The position numbers were made by a program, and so were the translations under genes. Source: Hydractinia symbiolongicarpus (taxonomy: Eukaryota > Cnidaria > Hydrozoa > Anthoathecata > Hydractiniidae). From it: a stretch of 64,000 nucleotides of DNA. The stretch is taken from NCBI RefSeq assembly GCF_029227915.1, contig NC_079882.1:17432501-17496500 (forward strand), in the 5' to 3' direction. This document shows, one piece after another, positions 15,318-28,169 of the stretch (position 1 is the first letter of the stretch; each line of letters opens with the position of its first letter). A model generated the notes under the pieces. The model was not told where the DNA came from. It worked only from the letters and a program-made list of their open reading frames with translations, and searched no databases.

Positions 15318-17938
15318 GTGATTTACGTGTGAGGCTTTTATTAGACTGCAAAAGACCAAATTACAGCCTTTATAGGACTGTGCACGTAGTTAAGAGTGTT
15401 ATAAGGCAACGGCGGTAATGAAAACGACTTGGGACGTTGTAGCGCATTGAGGCTGGAAAGGACTAGGTCAATGGTGACCTGCGCAGACCGGTGAAACCAC
15501 GTGATTAACGTGTGAGGCCTTTATTAGACTGCAAAGGGCCATAATACAGCCTTTATAGGACAGTGCACGTAGTTAAGAGTGTCTTAAGGCAACGGCGCTA
15601 ATGAAAACGACTTGGGACGTTGTAGCGCATTGAGACTGTAAGGACTAGGCCAATGGTAACCTACGCCGACAGGTGAAACCACGTGATTGACGTGTGAGGC
15701 CTTTATTAGACTGCAAAAGGCCATATTACAGCCTTTATAGGACTGTGCACGTAGTTAAGAGTGTTCTAAGGCAACTTTGCCAATGAAAACGACTTGGGAC
15801 GTTGTAGTGCATTGAGACTGGAAGGAATAGTCCAATGGTAACCCGCGCAGGCAGATGGAACCACGTGATTTACGTGTGAGGCTTTTATTAGACTGCAAAA
15901 GGCCATATTACAGCCTTTATAGGACTGTGCACGTAGTTAAGAGTGTTGTAAAGCAATGGCGCTAATGAAAACGACTTGGGACGTTGTAGCACATGGAGAC
16001 TGGAAGGACTAGACCAATGGTAACCTGCACAGACCGGTGAAACCACGTGATTAACGTGTGAGGCCTTTATTAGACTGCTAAGGGCCATATTACAGCCTTT
16101 ATAGGACAGTGCACGTAGTTAAGAGTGTCTTAAGGCAACAGCGCTAATGAAAACGACTTGGGACGTTGTAGCGCATTCAAATTGGAAGGACTAGGCCAAT
16201 GGTAACCTGCGCAGACCGGTGAAACCACGTAATTTTCGTGTGAGGCCTTTATTAGACTGCAAAAGGCCATATTACAGCCTTTATAGGACTGTGCAGGTAG
16301 TTAAGAGTGTTCTAAGGCCACGGCGTTAAGGAAAACCACTTGGAACGTTGTAGTGCATTGAGACTGGAAGGAATAGTCCAATGGTAACCTGCGCAGGCAG
16401 ATGGAACCACGTGATTTACGTGTGAGGACTTTATTAGACTGCAAAAGGCCATATTACAGCCTTTATAGGACTGTGCACGTAGTTAAGAGTGTTGTAAAGC
16501 AATGGCGCCAATGAAAACGACTTGGGACGTTGTAGCGCATTGAGACTATAAAGACTAGGCCAATGGTAACCTGCACCATTGGACTAGTCGTTCCAGTCTC
16601 AATGCGCTACAACGTTCCAATCGTTTTCATTAGCGCTGTTGCCTTACAACACTCTTAACTCTTACGTGCACAGTCCTATAAAGTGATTTACGTGTGAGGC
16701 TTTTATTAGACTGCAAAAGACCAAATTACAGCCTTTATAGGACTGTGCACGTAGTTAAGAGTGTTATAAGGCAACGGCGGTAATGAAAACGACTTGGGAC
16801 GTTGTAGCGCATTGAGGCTGGAAAGGACTAGGTCAATGGTGACCTGCGCAGACCGGTGAAACCACGTGATTAACGTGTGAGGCCTTTATTAGACTGCAAA
16901 GGGCCATAATACAGCCTTTATAGGACAGTGCACGTAGTTAAGAGTGTCTTAAGGCAACGGCGCTAATGAAAACGACTTGGGACGTTGTAGCGCATTGAGA
17001 CTGTAAGGACTAGGCCAATGGTAACCTACGCCGACAGGTGAAACCACGTGATTGACGTGTGAGGCCTTTATTAGACTGCAAAAGGCCATATTACAGCCTT
17101 TATAGGACTGTGCACGTAGTTAAGAGTGTTCTAAGGCAACTTTGCCAATGAAAACGACTTGGGACGTTGTAGTGCATTGAGACTGGAAGGAATAGTCCAA
17201 TGGTAACCCGCGCAGGCAGATGGAACCACGTGATTTACGTGTGAGGCTTTTATTAGACTGCAAAAGGCCATATTACAGCCTTTATAGGACTGTGCACGTA
17301 GTTAAGAGTGTTGTAAAGCAATGGCGCTAATGAAAACGACTTGGGACGTTGTAGCACATGGAGACTGGAAGGACTAGACCAATGGTAACCTGCGCAGGCA
17401 GGTGAAACCACGTGATTTACGTATGAAGCCTTTACTAGACTGCAAAAGGCCAAATTACAGCCTTTATAGGACTGTGCACGTAGTTAAGAGTGTTGTAAGG
17501 CAACGGCGGTAATGAAAACGACTTGGGACGTTGTAGCGCATTGAGACTGGAAGGAGTAGGTCAATGGTGACCTGCGCAGACCGGTGAAACCACGTGATTT
17601 ACGTGTGAGGCCTTTATTAGACTGCAAAAGGCCATATTACAGCCTTTATAGGACTGTGCAGGTAGTTAAGAGTGTTCTAAGGCCACGGCGTTAAGGAAAA
17701 CCACTTGGAACGTTGTAGTGCATTGAGACTGGAAGGAATAGTCCAATGGTAACCTGCGCAGGCAGATGGAACCACGTGATTTACGTGTGAGGACTTTATT
17801 AGACTGCAAAAGGCCATATTACAGCCTTTATAGGACTGTGCACGTAGTTAAGAGTGTTGTAAAGCAATGGCGCCAATGAAAACGACTTGGGACGTTGTAG
17901 CGCATTGAGACTATAAAGACTAGGCCAATGGTAACCTG
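15318..17938. repeat. Duplication, 1365-bp step, with inverted spacer
   Basis: Bases 15318-16574 recur at 16683-17938 with a constant offset of 1365. Markers are GAGGCTGGAAAGGACTAGG and GTTATAAGGCAACGGCGG near the left end and GAGACTATAAAGACTAGGCC near the right end. The interval 16025-16240 differs from its counterpart and instead resembles sequence near 14930, which suggests a conversion patch. The two copies are separated by the 108-bp inverted segment annotated on its own. Confidence 0.8.
16575..16682 (-). repeat. Inverted satellite segment (reverse complement of 15185-15292)
   Basis: This is the only place I found in the array where the monomer runs backwards. It starts ACCATTGGACTAGTCG and ends CACAGTCCTATAAA. 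Read on the minus strand it matches 15185-15292, including the 3-bp-insertion variant and the rare AACGATTGGAACG. Its source lies just left of the duplicated block, which starts at 15318, so the order is block, inverted left flank, block again. Confidence 0.93.
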
Positions 17939-18149
17939 CGCAGACAGGTGAAACCACGTGATTTACGTGTGAGGCCTTTATTAGACTGCAAAAGGCCATA
18001 TTACAGCCTTTATAGGACTGTGAACGTAGTTAAGAGTGTTCTAAGGCAACTTCGCCAATGAAAACGACTTGGGACGTTGTAGTGCATTGAGACTGGAAGG
18101 AATAGTCCAATGGTAACCTGCGCAGGCAGATGGAACCACGTGATTTACG

Positions 18150-21100
18150 TGTGAGGCTTTTATTAGACTGCTAAAGGCCATATTACAGCCTTTATATAAC
18201 TGTGCACGTAGTTAAGAGTGTTGTAAAGCAATGGCGCTAATGAAAACGACTTGGGACGTTGTAGCACATGGAGACTGGAAAGACTAGACCAATGGTAACC
18301 TGCGCAGGCAGGTGAAACCACGTGATTTACGTATGAAGCCTTTACTAGACTGCAAAAGGCCTAATTACAGCCTTTATAGGACTGTGCACGTAGTTAAGAG
18401 TGTTGTAAAGCAATGGCGCTAATGAAAACGACTTGGGACGTTGTAGCACATGGAGACTGGAAGGACTAGACCAATGGTAACCTGCGCAGGCAGGTGAAAC
18501 CACGTGATTTACGTATGAAGCCTTTACTAGACTGCAAAAGGCCATATTACAGCCTTTATAGGACTGTGCACGCAAGAGTTAAGAGTGTTGTAAAGCAATG
18601 GCGTTAATGAAAACGACTTGGGAAGTTGTAGCGCATTGAGACTGTAAGGACTAGACCAATGGTAGCCTGTGCAGACAGGTTAAACTACGTGATTTACGTG
18701 TGAGGCCTTTAATAGACTGCAAAAGGCCATATTACAGCCTTTATAGGACTGTGCATGTAGTTAAGAGTGTTCTAAGGCAACTTCGCCAATGAAAACGACT
18801 TGGGACGTTGTAGCGCATGGAGACTGGAAGGACTAGGCCAATGGTGACCTGCGCAGACCAGAGAAACCACGTAATTAACGTGTGAGGCCTTTATTTGACT
18901 GCAAAGGGCAATACTACAGCCTTTATAGGACTGTGCACGTAGTTAAGAGTGTCTTAAGGCAGCGGCGCTAATGAAAACGACTTGAGACGTTGTAGCACAT
19001 TGAGACTGGAAGGACTAGGCCATTGGTAACCTGCACAGACCGGTGAAACCACGTGATTTACGTGTGAGGCCTTTATTAGACTGCAAAAGGCCGTATTACA
19101 GCCTTTATAGGACTGTGCACGTAAGAGTTAAGAGTGTTGTAAAGCAATGGCGTTAATGAAAACGACTTGGGACGTTGTAGCGCATTGAGACTGTAAGGAC
19201 TAGACCAATGGTAACCTCCGCAGACTGCAAAAGGCCATATTACAGCCTTTATAGGACTGTGCAAGTATTTAAGAGTGTTGTAAGGCAACAGCGATAATGA
19301 AAACGACTTGAGACGTTGTAGCGCATTTAGACTGGAAGGAATAGTCCAATGGTAACCTGCGCAGACCGGTGAAACCACGTCATTAACGTGTGAGGCCTTT
19401 ATTAGACTGCAAAAGGCCAAATTACAGCCTTTATAGGACTGTGAACGTAGTTAAGAGTGTTGTAAGGCAACGGCGCTAATGAAAGCGACTTGGGACGTTG
19501 CAGCGCAATGAGACTGGAAGGACTAGGTCAATGGTGACCTGCGCAGACCTGTGAAACCACGTGATTAACGTGTGAGGCCTTTACTAGACTGCAAAGAGCC
19601 ATGTTACAGCCTTTATTGGTGTGTGCAGGTAGTTAAGAGTGTTCTAAGGCCACGGCGTTAAGGAAAACCACTTGGAATGTTGTAGTGCATTGAGACTGGA
19701 AGGAATAGTCCAATGGTAACCTGCGCAGGCAGATGGAACCACGTGATTTACGTGTGAGGACTTTATTATACTGCAAAAGGCCATATTACAGCCTTTATAG
19801 GACTGTGCACGTAGTTAAGAGTGTTGTAAAGCAATGGCGCCAATGAAAACGACTTGGGACGTTGTAGCGCATTGAAACTGTAAGGACTAGGCCAATGGTA
19901 ACCTGTGCAGACAGGTGAAACCACGTGATTTACGTGTGAGGCCTTTATTAGACTGCAAAAGGCCATATTACAGCCTTTATAGGACTGTGCACATAGTTAA
20001 GAGTGTTCTAAGGCAACTTCGCCAATGAAAACGACTTGGGACGTTGTAGTGCATTGAGACTGGAAGGAATAGTCCAATGGTAACCTGCGCAGACAGATGG
20101 AACCACGTGATTTACGTGTGAGGCTTTTATTAGACTGCTAAAGGCCATATTACAGCCTTTATAGGACTGTGCACGTAGTTAAGAGTGTTGTAAAGCAATG
20201 GCGCTAATGAAAACGACTTGGGACGTTGTAGCACATGGAGACTGGAAGGACTAGACCAATGGTAACCTGCGCAGGCAGGTGAAACCACGTGATTTACGTA
20301 TGAAGCCTTTACTAGACTGCAGAAGGCCACATTACAGCCTTTATAGGACTGTGCACGTAAGAGTTAAGAGTGTTGTAAAGCAATGGCGTTAATGAAAACG
20401 ACTTGGGAAGTTGTAGCGCATTGAGACTGTAAGGACTAGACCAATGGTAGCCTGTGCAGACAGGTTAAACCACGTGATTTACGTGTGAGGCCTTTATTAG
20501 ACTGCAAAAGGCCATATTACAGCCTTTATAGGACTGTGCACGTAATTAGGAGTGTTCTAAGGCAACTTCGCCAATGAAAACGACTTGGGACGTTGTAGCG
20601 CATGGAGACTGGAAGGACTAGGCCAATGGTGACCTGCGCAGACCAGAGAAACCATGTAATTAACGTGTGAGGCCTTTATTTGACTGCAAAGGGCAATACT
20701 ACAGCCTTTATAGGACTGTGCACGTAGTTAAGAGTGTCTTAAGGCAACGGCGCTAATGAAAACGACTTGAGACGTTGTAGCACATTGAGACTGGAAGGAC
20801 TAGGCCAATGGTAACCTGCGCAGACCGGTGAAACCACGTGATTTACGTGTGAGGCCTTTATTAGACTGCAAAAGGCCGTATTACAGCCTTTATAGGACTG
20901 TGCACGTAAGAGTTAAGAGTGTTGTAAAGCAATGGCGTTAATGAAAACGACTTGGGACGTTGTAGCGCATTGAGGCTGTAAGGACTAGACCAATGGTAAC
21001 CTGCGCAGACTGCAAAAGGCCATATTACAGCCTTTATAGGACTGTGCAAGTATTTAAGAGTGTTGTAAGGCAACAGCGATAATGAAAACGACTTGAGACG

Positions 21101-24100
21101 TTGTAGCGCATTTAGACTGGAAGGAATAGTCCAATGGTAACCTGCGCAGACCGGTGAAACCACGTCATTAACGTGTGAGGCCTTTATTAGACTGCAAAAG
21201 GCCAAATTACAGCCTTTATAGGACTGTGAACGTAGTTAAGAGTGTTGTAAGGCAACGGCGCTAATGAAAGCGACTTGGGACGTTGCAGCGCATTGAGACT
21301 GGAAGGACTAGGTCAATGGTGACCTGTGCAGACCTGTGAAACCACGTGATTAACGTGTGAGGCCTTTACTAGACTGCAAAGGGCCATATTACAGCCTTTA
21401 TAGGACTGTGCACGTAGTTAAGAGTGTCTTAAGGCAACGGCGCTAATGAAAACGACTTGAGACGTTGTAGCACATTGTGACTGGAAGGATTTGGCCAATG
21501 GTAACCTGCGCAGGCATGTGAAACCACGTGATTTACATGTGAAACCTTTATTAGACTGCAAAAGGCCATATTACAGCCTTTATAGGACTGTGCGCGTAGT
21601 TAAGAGTGCTGTGAAGCAACGGCGCCAATGAAAACGACTTGGGACGTTGTGGCGCATTGAGACTGTAAGGACTAGGCCAATGGTAACCTGCGCAGACAGG
21701 TGAAACCACGAGATTTACACGTGAGGCCTTTATTAGACTGCAAAAGGCCATATTACAGCCTTTATGGGACTGTGCACGTAGTTAAGAGTGTTCTAAGGCA
21801 ATTTCGCCAATGAAAACGACTTGGGACGTTGTAGCGCATTGAGACTGTAAGGACTAGGCCAATGCTAACCTATGCAGACAGGTGAAACCACGTGATTTAC
21901 GTGTGAGGCTTTTATTAGACTGCTAAAGGCCATATTACAGCATTTATATAACTGTGCACGTAGTTAAGAGTGTTGTAAAGCAATGGCGCTAATAAAAACG
22001 ACTTGGGACGTTGTAGCACATGGAGACTGGAAAGACTAGACCAATGGTAACCTGCGCAGGCAGGTGAAACCACGTGATTTACGTATGAAGCCTTTAATAG
22101 ACTGCAAAAGGCCTAATTACAGCCTTTATAGGACTGTGCACGTAGTTAAGAGTGTTATAAAGCAATGGCGCTAATGAAAACGACTTGGGACGTTGTAGCA
22201 CATGGAGACTGGAAGGACTAGACCAATGGTAACCTGCGCAGGCAGGTGAAACCACGTCCGTATGAAGCCTTTACTAGACTGCAAAAGGCCATATTACAGC
22301 CTTTATAGGACTGTGCACGTAAGAGTTAAGAGTGTTGTAAAGCAATGGCGTTAATGAAAACGACTTGGGAAGTTGTAGCGCATTGAGACTGTAAGGACTA
22401 GACCAATGGTAGCCTGTGCAGACAGGTTAAACCACGTGATTTACGTGTGAGGCCTTTATTAGACTGCAAAAGGCCATATTACAGCCTTTATAGGACTGTG
22501 CATGTAGTTAAGAGTGTTCTAAGGCAACTTCGCCAATGAAAACGACTTGGGACGTTGTAGCGCATGGAGACTGGAAGGACTAGGCCAATGGTGACCTGCG
22601 CAGACCAGAGAAACCACGTAATTAACGTGTGAGGCCTTTATTTGACTGCAAAGGGCAATACTACAGCCTTTATAGGACTGTGCACGTAGTTAAGAGTGTC
22701 TTAAGGCAGCGGCGCTAATGAAAACGACTTGAGACGTTGTAGCACATTGAGACTGGAAGGACTAGGCCAATGGTAACCTGCGCAGACCGGTGAAACCACG
22801 TGATTTACGTGTGAGGCCTTTATTAGACTGCAAAAGGCCGTATTACAGCCCTTATAGGACTGTGCACGTAAGAGTTAAGAGTGTTGTAAAGCAATGGCGT
22901 TAATGAAAACGACTTGGGACGTTGTAGCGCATTGAGACTGTAAGGACTAGACCAATGGTAACCTCCGCAGACTGCAAAAGGCCATATTACAGCCTTTATA
23001 GGACTGTGCAAGTATTTAAGAGTGTTGTAAGGCAACAGCGATAATGAAAACGACTTGAGACGTTGTAGCGCATTTAGACTGGAAGGAATAGTCCAATGGT
23101 AACCTGCGCAGACCGGTGAAACCACGTCATTAACGTGTGAGGCCTTTATTAGACTGCAAAAGGCCAAATTACATCCTTTATAGGACTGTGAACGTAGTTA
23201 AGAGTGTTGTAAGGCAACGGCGCTAATGAAAGCGACTTGGGACGTTGCAGCGCAATGAGACTGGAAGGACTAGGTCAATGGTGACCTGTGCAGACCTGTG
23301 AAACCACGTGATTAACGTGTGAGGCCTTTACTAGACTGCAAAGGGCCATGTTACAGCCTTTATAGGTCTGTGCAGGTAGTTAAGAGTGTTCTAAGGCCAC
23401 GGCGTTAAGGAAAACCACTTGGAACGTTGTAGTGCATTGAGACTGGAAGGAATAGTCCAATGGTAACCTGCGCAGGCAGATGGAACCACGTGATTTACGT
23501 GTGAGGACTTTGTTATACTGCAAAAGGCCATATTACAGCCTTTATAGGACTGTGCACGTAGTTAAGAGTGTTGTAAAGTAATGGCGCCAATGAAAACGAC
23601 TTGGGACGTTGTAGCGCATTGAGACTGTAAGGACTAGGCCAATGGTAACCTGTGCAGACAGGTGAAACCACGTGATTTACGTGTGAGGCCTTTATTAGAC
23701 TGCAAAAGGCCATATTACAGCCTTTATAGGACTGTGCACGTAGTTAAGAGTGTTCTAAGGCAACTTCGCCAATGAAAACGACTTGGGACGTTGTAGTGCA
23801 TTGAGACTGGAAGGAATAGTCCAATGGTAACCTGCGCAGGCAGATGGAACCACGTGATTTACGTGTGAGGCTTTTATTAGACTGCTAAAGGCCATATTAC
23901 AGCCTTTATAGGACTGTGCACGTAGTTAAGAGTGTTGTAAAGCAATGGCGTTAATGAAAACGACTTGGGACGTTGTACCACATGGAGACTGGAAGGACTA
24001 GACCAATGGTAACCTGCGCAGGCAGGTGAAACCACGTGATTTACGTATGAAGCCTTTACTAGATTGCAGAAGGCCATATTACAGCCTTTATAGGACTGTG

Positions 24101-24742
24101 CACGTAAGAGTTAAGAGTGTTGTAAAGCAATGGCGTTAATGAAAACGACTTGGGAAGTTGTAGCGCATTGAGACTGTAAGGACTAGACCAATGGTAGCCT
24201 GTGCAGACAGGTTAAACCACGTGATTTACGTGTGAGGCCTTTATTAGACTGCAAAAGGCCATATTACAGCCTTTATAGGACTGTGCACGTAGTTAGGAGT
24301 GTTCTAAGGCAACTTCGCCAATGAAAACGACTTGGGACGTTGTAGCGCATGGAGACTGGAAGGACTAGGCCAATGGTGACCTGCGCAGACCAGAGAAACC
24401 ATGTAATTAACGTGTGAGGCCTTTATTTGACTGCAAAGGGCAATACTACAGCCTTTATAGGACTGTGCACGTAGTTAAGAGTGTCTTAAGACAACGGCGC
24501 TAATGAAAACGACTTGAGACGTTGTAGCACATTGAGACTGGAAGGACTAGGCCAATTGTAACCTGCGCAGACCGGTGAAACCACGTGATTTACGTGTGAG
24601 GCCTTTATTAGACTGCAAAAGGCCGTATTACAGCCTTTATAGGACTGTCCACGTAAGAGTTAAGAGTGTTGTAAAGCAATGGCGTTAGTGAAAACGACTT
24701 GGGACGTTGTAGCGCATTGAGACTGTAAGGACTAGGCCAATG
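18150..24742. repeat. Higher-order duplication, ~3747-bp step
   Basis: Monomers at about 18150-20995 recur in order at about 21902-24742. The offset is about 3752 at the left and 3747 after a 5-bp loss in the second copy near 22257 (ACCACGTCCGTATG). Markers include the TTTATATAACTG variant, the GACCAGAGAAACC and TTATTTGACTGC type monomers, and the insertion/deletion monomers at 19076 and 22823. Confidence 0.72.
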
Positions 24743-27700
24743 GTAACCTGTGCAGACAGGTGAAACCACGTGATTTACGTGTGAGGCCTTTATTAGACTG
24801 CAAAAGGCCATATTACAGCCTTTATAGGACTGTGCACGTAGTTAAGAGTGTTCTAAGGCAACTTCGCCAATAAAAACGACTTGGGACGTTGTAGTGCATT
24901 GAGACTGGAAGGAATAGTCCAATGGTAACCTGCGCAGGCAGATGGAACCACGTGATTTACGTGTGAGGCTTTTATTAGACTGCTAAACGCCATATTACAG
25001 CCTTTATAGGACTGTGCACGTAGTTAAGAGTGTTGTAAAGCAATGGCGCTAATGAAAACGACTTGGGACGTTGTAGCACATGGAGACTGGAAGGACTAGA
25101 CCAATGGTAACCTGCGCAGACCGGTGAAACCACGTGATTTACGTGTGAGGCCTTTATTAGACTGCAAAAGGCCATATTACAGCCTTTATAGGACAGTGCA
25201 CGTAAGAGTTAAGAGTGTTGTAAAGCAATGGCGTTAATGAAAACGACTTTGGACGTTGTAGCGCATTGAGATTGTAAGGACTAGACCAATTGTAACCTTT
25301 GCAGACAGGTTAAACCACGTGATTTACGTGTGAGGCCTTTATTAGACTGCAAAAGGCCATATTACAGCCTTTACAGGACTGTGCACGTAGTTAAGAGTGT
25401 TGTAAAGCAACGGCGCCAATGAAAACGACTTGGGACGTTGTAGCGCATTGAGACTGTAAGGACTAGGCCAATGGTAACCTGTGCAGACAGGTGAAACCAC
25501 GTGATTTACGTGTGAGGCCTTTATTAGACTGCAAAAGGCCATATTACAGCCTTTATAGGACTGTGCACGTAGTTAAGAGTGTTCTAAGGCAACTTCGCCA
25601 ATGAAAACGACTTGGGACGTTGTAGTGCATAGAGACTGGAAGGAATAGTCCAATGGTAACCTGCGCAGGCAGATGGAACCACGTGATTTACGTGTGAGGC
25701 TTTTATTAGACTGCAAAAGGCCATATTACAGCCTTTATAGGACTGTGCACGTAGTAAAGAGTGTTGTAAAGCAATGGCGCTAATGAAAACGACTTGGGAC
25801 GTTGTAGCACATGGAGACTGGAAGGACTAGACCAATGGTAACCTGCGCAGGCAGGTGAAACCACGTGATTTACGTATGAAGCCTTTACTAGACTGCAAAA
25901 GGCCAAATTACAGCCTTTATAGGACTGTGCACGTAGTTAAGAGTGTTGTAAGGCAACGGCGGTAATGAAAACGACTTGGGACGTTGTAGCGCATTGAGAC
26001 TGGAAGGACTAGGTCAATGGTGACCTGCGCAGACCGGTGAAACCACGTGATTAACGTGTGAGGCCTTTATTAGACTGCAAAATGCCATATTACAGCCTTT
26101 ATAATAGGACTGTGGACGAAGTTAGGAGTGTTCTAAGGCAACAGCGCTAATGAAAACGACTTGGGACGTTGTAGCGCATTGAGACTGGAAGGACTACGCC
26201 AATGGTAACCTGCGCAGACCGGTGAAACCATTTGATTTACGTCTGAGGCCTTTATTAGACTGCAAAAGGCCATATTACAGCCTTTACAGGACTGCGCACG
26301 TAGTTAAGAGTGTTGTAAAGCAACAGCACTAATGAAAACGACTTGGTAGGTTGTAGCGCATTGAGACTGGAACGACTATTTCAATGGTAACCTGCACAGG
26401 CAGATGGAACCACGTGATTTACGTGTGAGGCCTCTATTAGACTGCAAAAGGCCAAATAACAGCCTTTATAGGACTGTGCAGGTAGTTAAGAGTGTTCTAA
26501 GGCCACGGCGCTAAAGAAAACCACTTGGAACGTTGTAGTGCATTGAGACTGGAAGGAATAGTCCAATGGTAACCTGCGCAGGCAGACGGAACCACGTGAT
26601 TTACGTGTGAGGACTTTAATAGACTGCAAAAGGCCATATTACAGCCTTTATAGGACTGTGCACGTAGTTAAGAGTGTTGTAAAGCAATGGCGCTAATGAA
26701 AAAGACTTGGGACGTTGTAGCACATGGAGACTAGAAGGACTAGACCAATGGTAACCTGCGCAGGCAGGTGAAACCACGTGATTTACGTATGAAGCCTTTA
26801 CTAGACTGCAAAAGGCCAAATTACAGCCTTTATAGGACTGTGCACGTAGTTAAGAGTGTTGTAAGGCAACGGCGCTAATGAAAGCGACTTGGGACGTTGC
26901 AGCGCATTGAGACTGGAAGGACTAGGTCAATGGTGACCTGCGCAGACCTGTGAAACCACGTGATTTACGTGTGAGGCCTTTATTAGACTGCAAAAGGCCA
27001 TATTACAGCCTTTATAGGACTGTGCACGTAAGAGTTAAGAGTGTTGTAAAGCAATGGCGTTAATAAAAAAGACTTGAGACGTTGTAGCGCATTGAGACTG
27101 TAAGGACTAGATCAATTGTAACCTGTGCAGACAGGTTAAACCACGTGATTTACGTGTGAGGCCTTTATTAGACTGCAAAAGGCCATATTACAGCCTTTAT
27201 AGGACTGTGCACGTAGTTAAGAGTGTTGTAAAGCAACGGCGCCAATGAAAACGACTTGGGACGTTGTAGCGCATTGAGACTGTAAGGACTAGGCCAATGG
27301 TAACCTGCGCAGACAGGTGAAACCACGTGATTTACGTGTGAGGCCTTTATTAGACTGCAAAAGGCCATATTACAGCCTTTATAGGACTGTGCACGTAGTT
27401 AAGAGTGTTCTAACGCAACTTCGCCAATGAAAACGACTTGGGACGTTGTAGTGCATTGAGACTGGAAGGAATAGTCCAATGGTAACCTGCGCAGGCAGGT
27501 GGAACCACGTGATTTACGTGTGAGGCTTTTATTAGACTGCAAAAGGACATATGACAGCCTTTATAGGACTGTGCACGTAGTTAAGAGTGTTGTAAAGCAA
27601 TGGCGCTAATGAAAACGACTTGGGACGTTCTAGCACATGGAGACTGGAAGGACTAGACCAATGGTAACCTGCGCAGGCAGGTGAAACCACGTGATTTACG

Positions 27701-28169
27701 TATGAAGCCTTTACTAGACTGCAAAAGGCCAAATTACAGCCTTTATAGGACTGTGCACGTAGTTAAGAGTGTTGTAAGGCAACGGCGGTAATGAAAACGA
27801 CTTGGGACGTTGTAGCGCATTGAGACTGGAAGGACTAGGTCAATGGTGACCTGCGCAGACCGGTGAAACCACGTGATTAACGTGTGAGGCCTTTATTAGA
27901 TTGCAAAGGGCCATATTACAGCCTTTATAGGACAGTGCACGTAGTTAAGAGTGTCTTAAGGCAACGGCGCTAATGAAAACGACTTGGGACGTTGTAGCGC
28001 ATTGAGACTGTAAGGACTAGGCCAATGGTAACCTACGCCGACAGGTGAAACCACGTGATTTACGTGTGAGGCCTTTATTAGACTGCAAAAGGCCATATTA
28101 CAGCCTTTATAGGACTGTGCAGATAGTTAAGAGTGTTCTCAGGCCACGGCGCTATAGAAAACCACTTGG

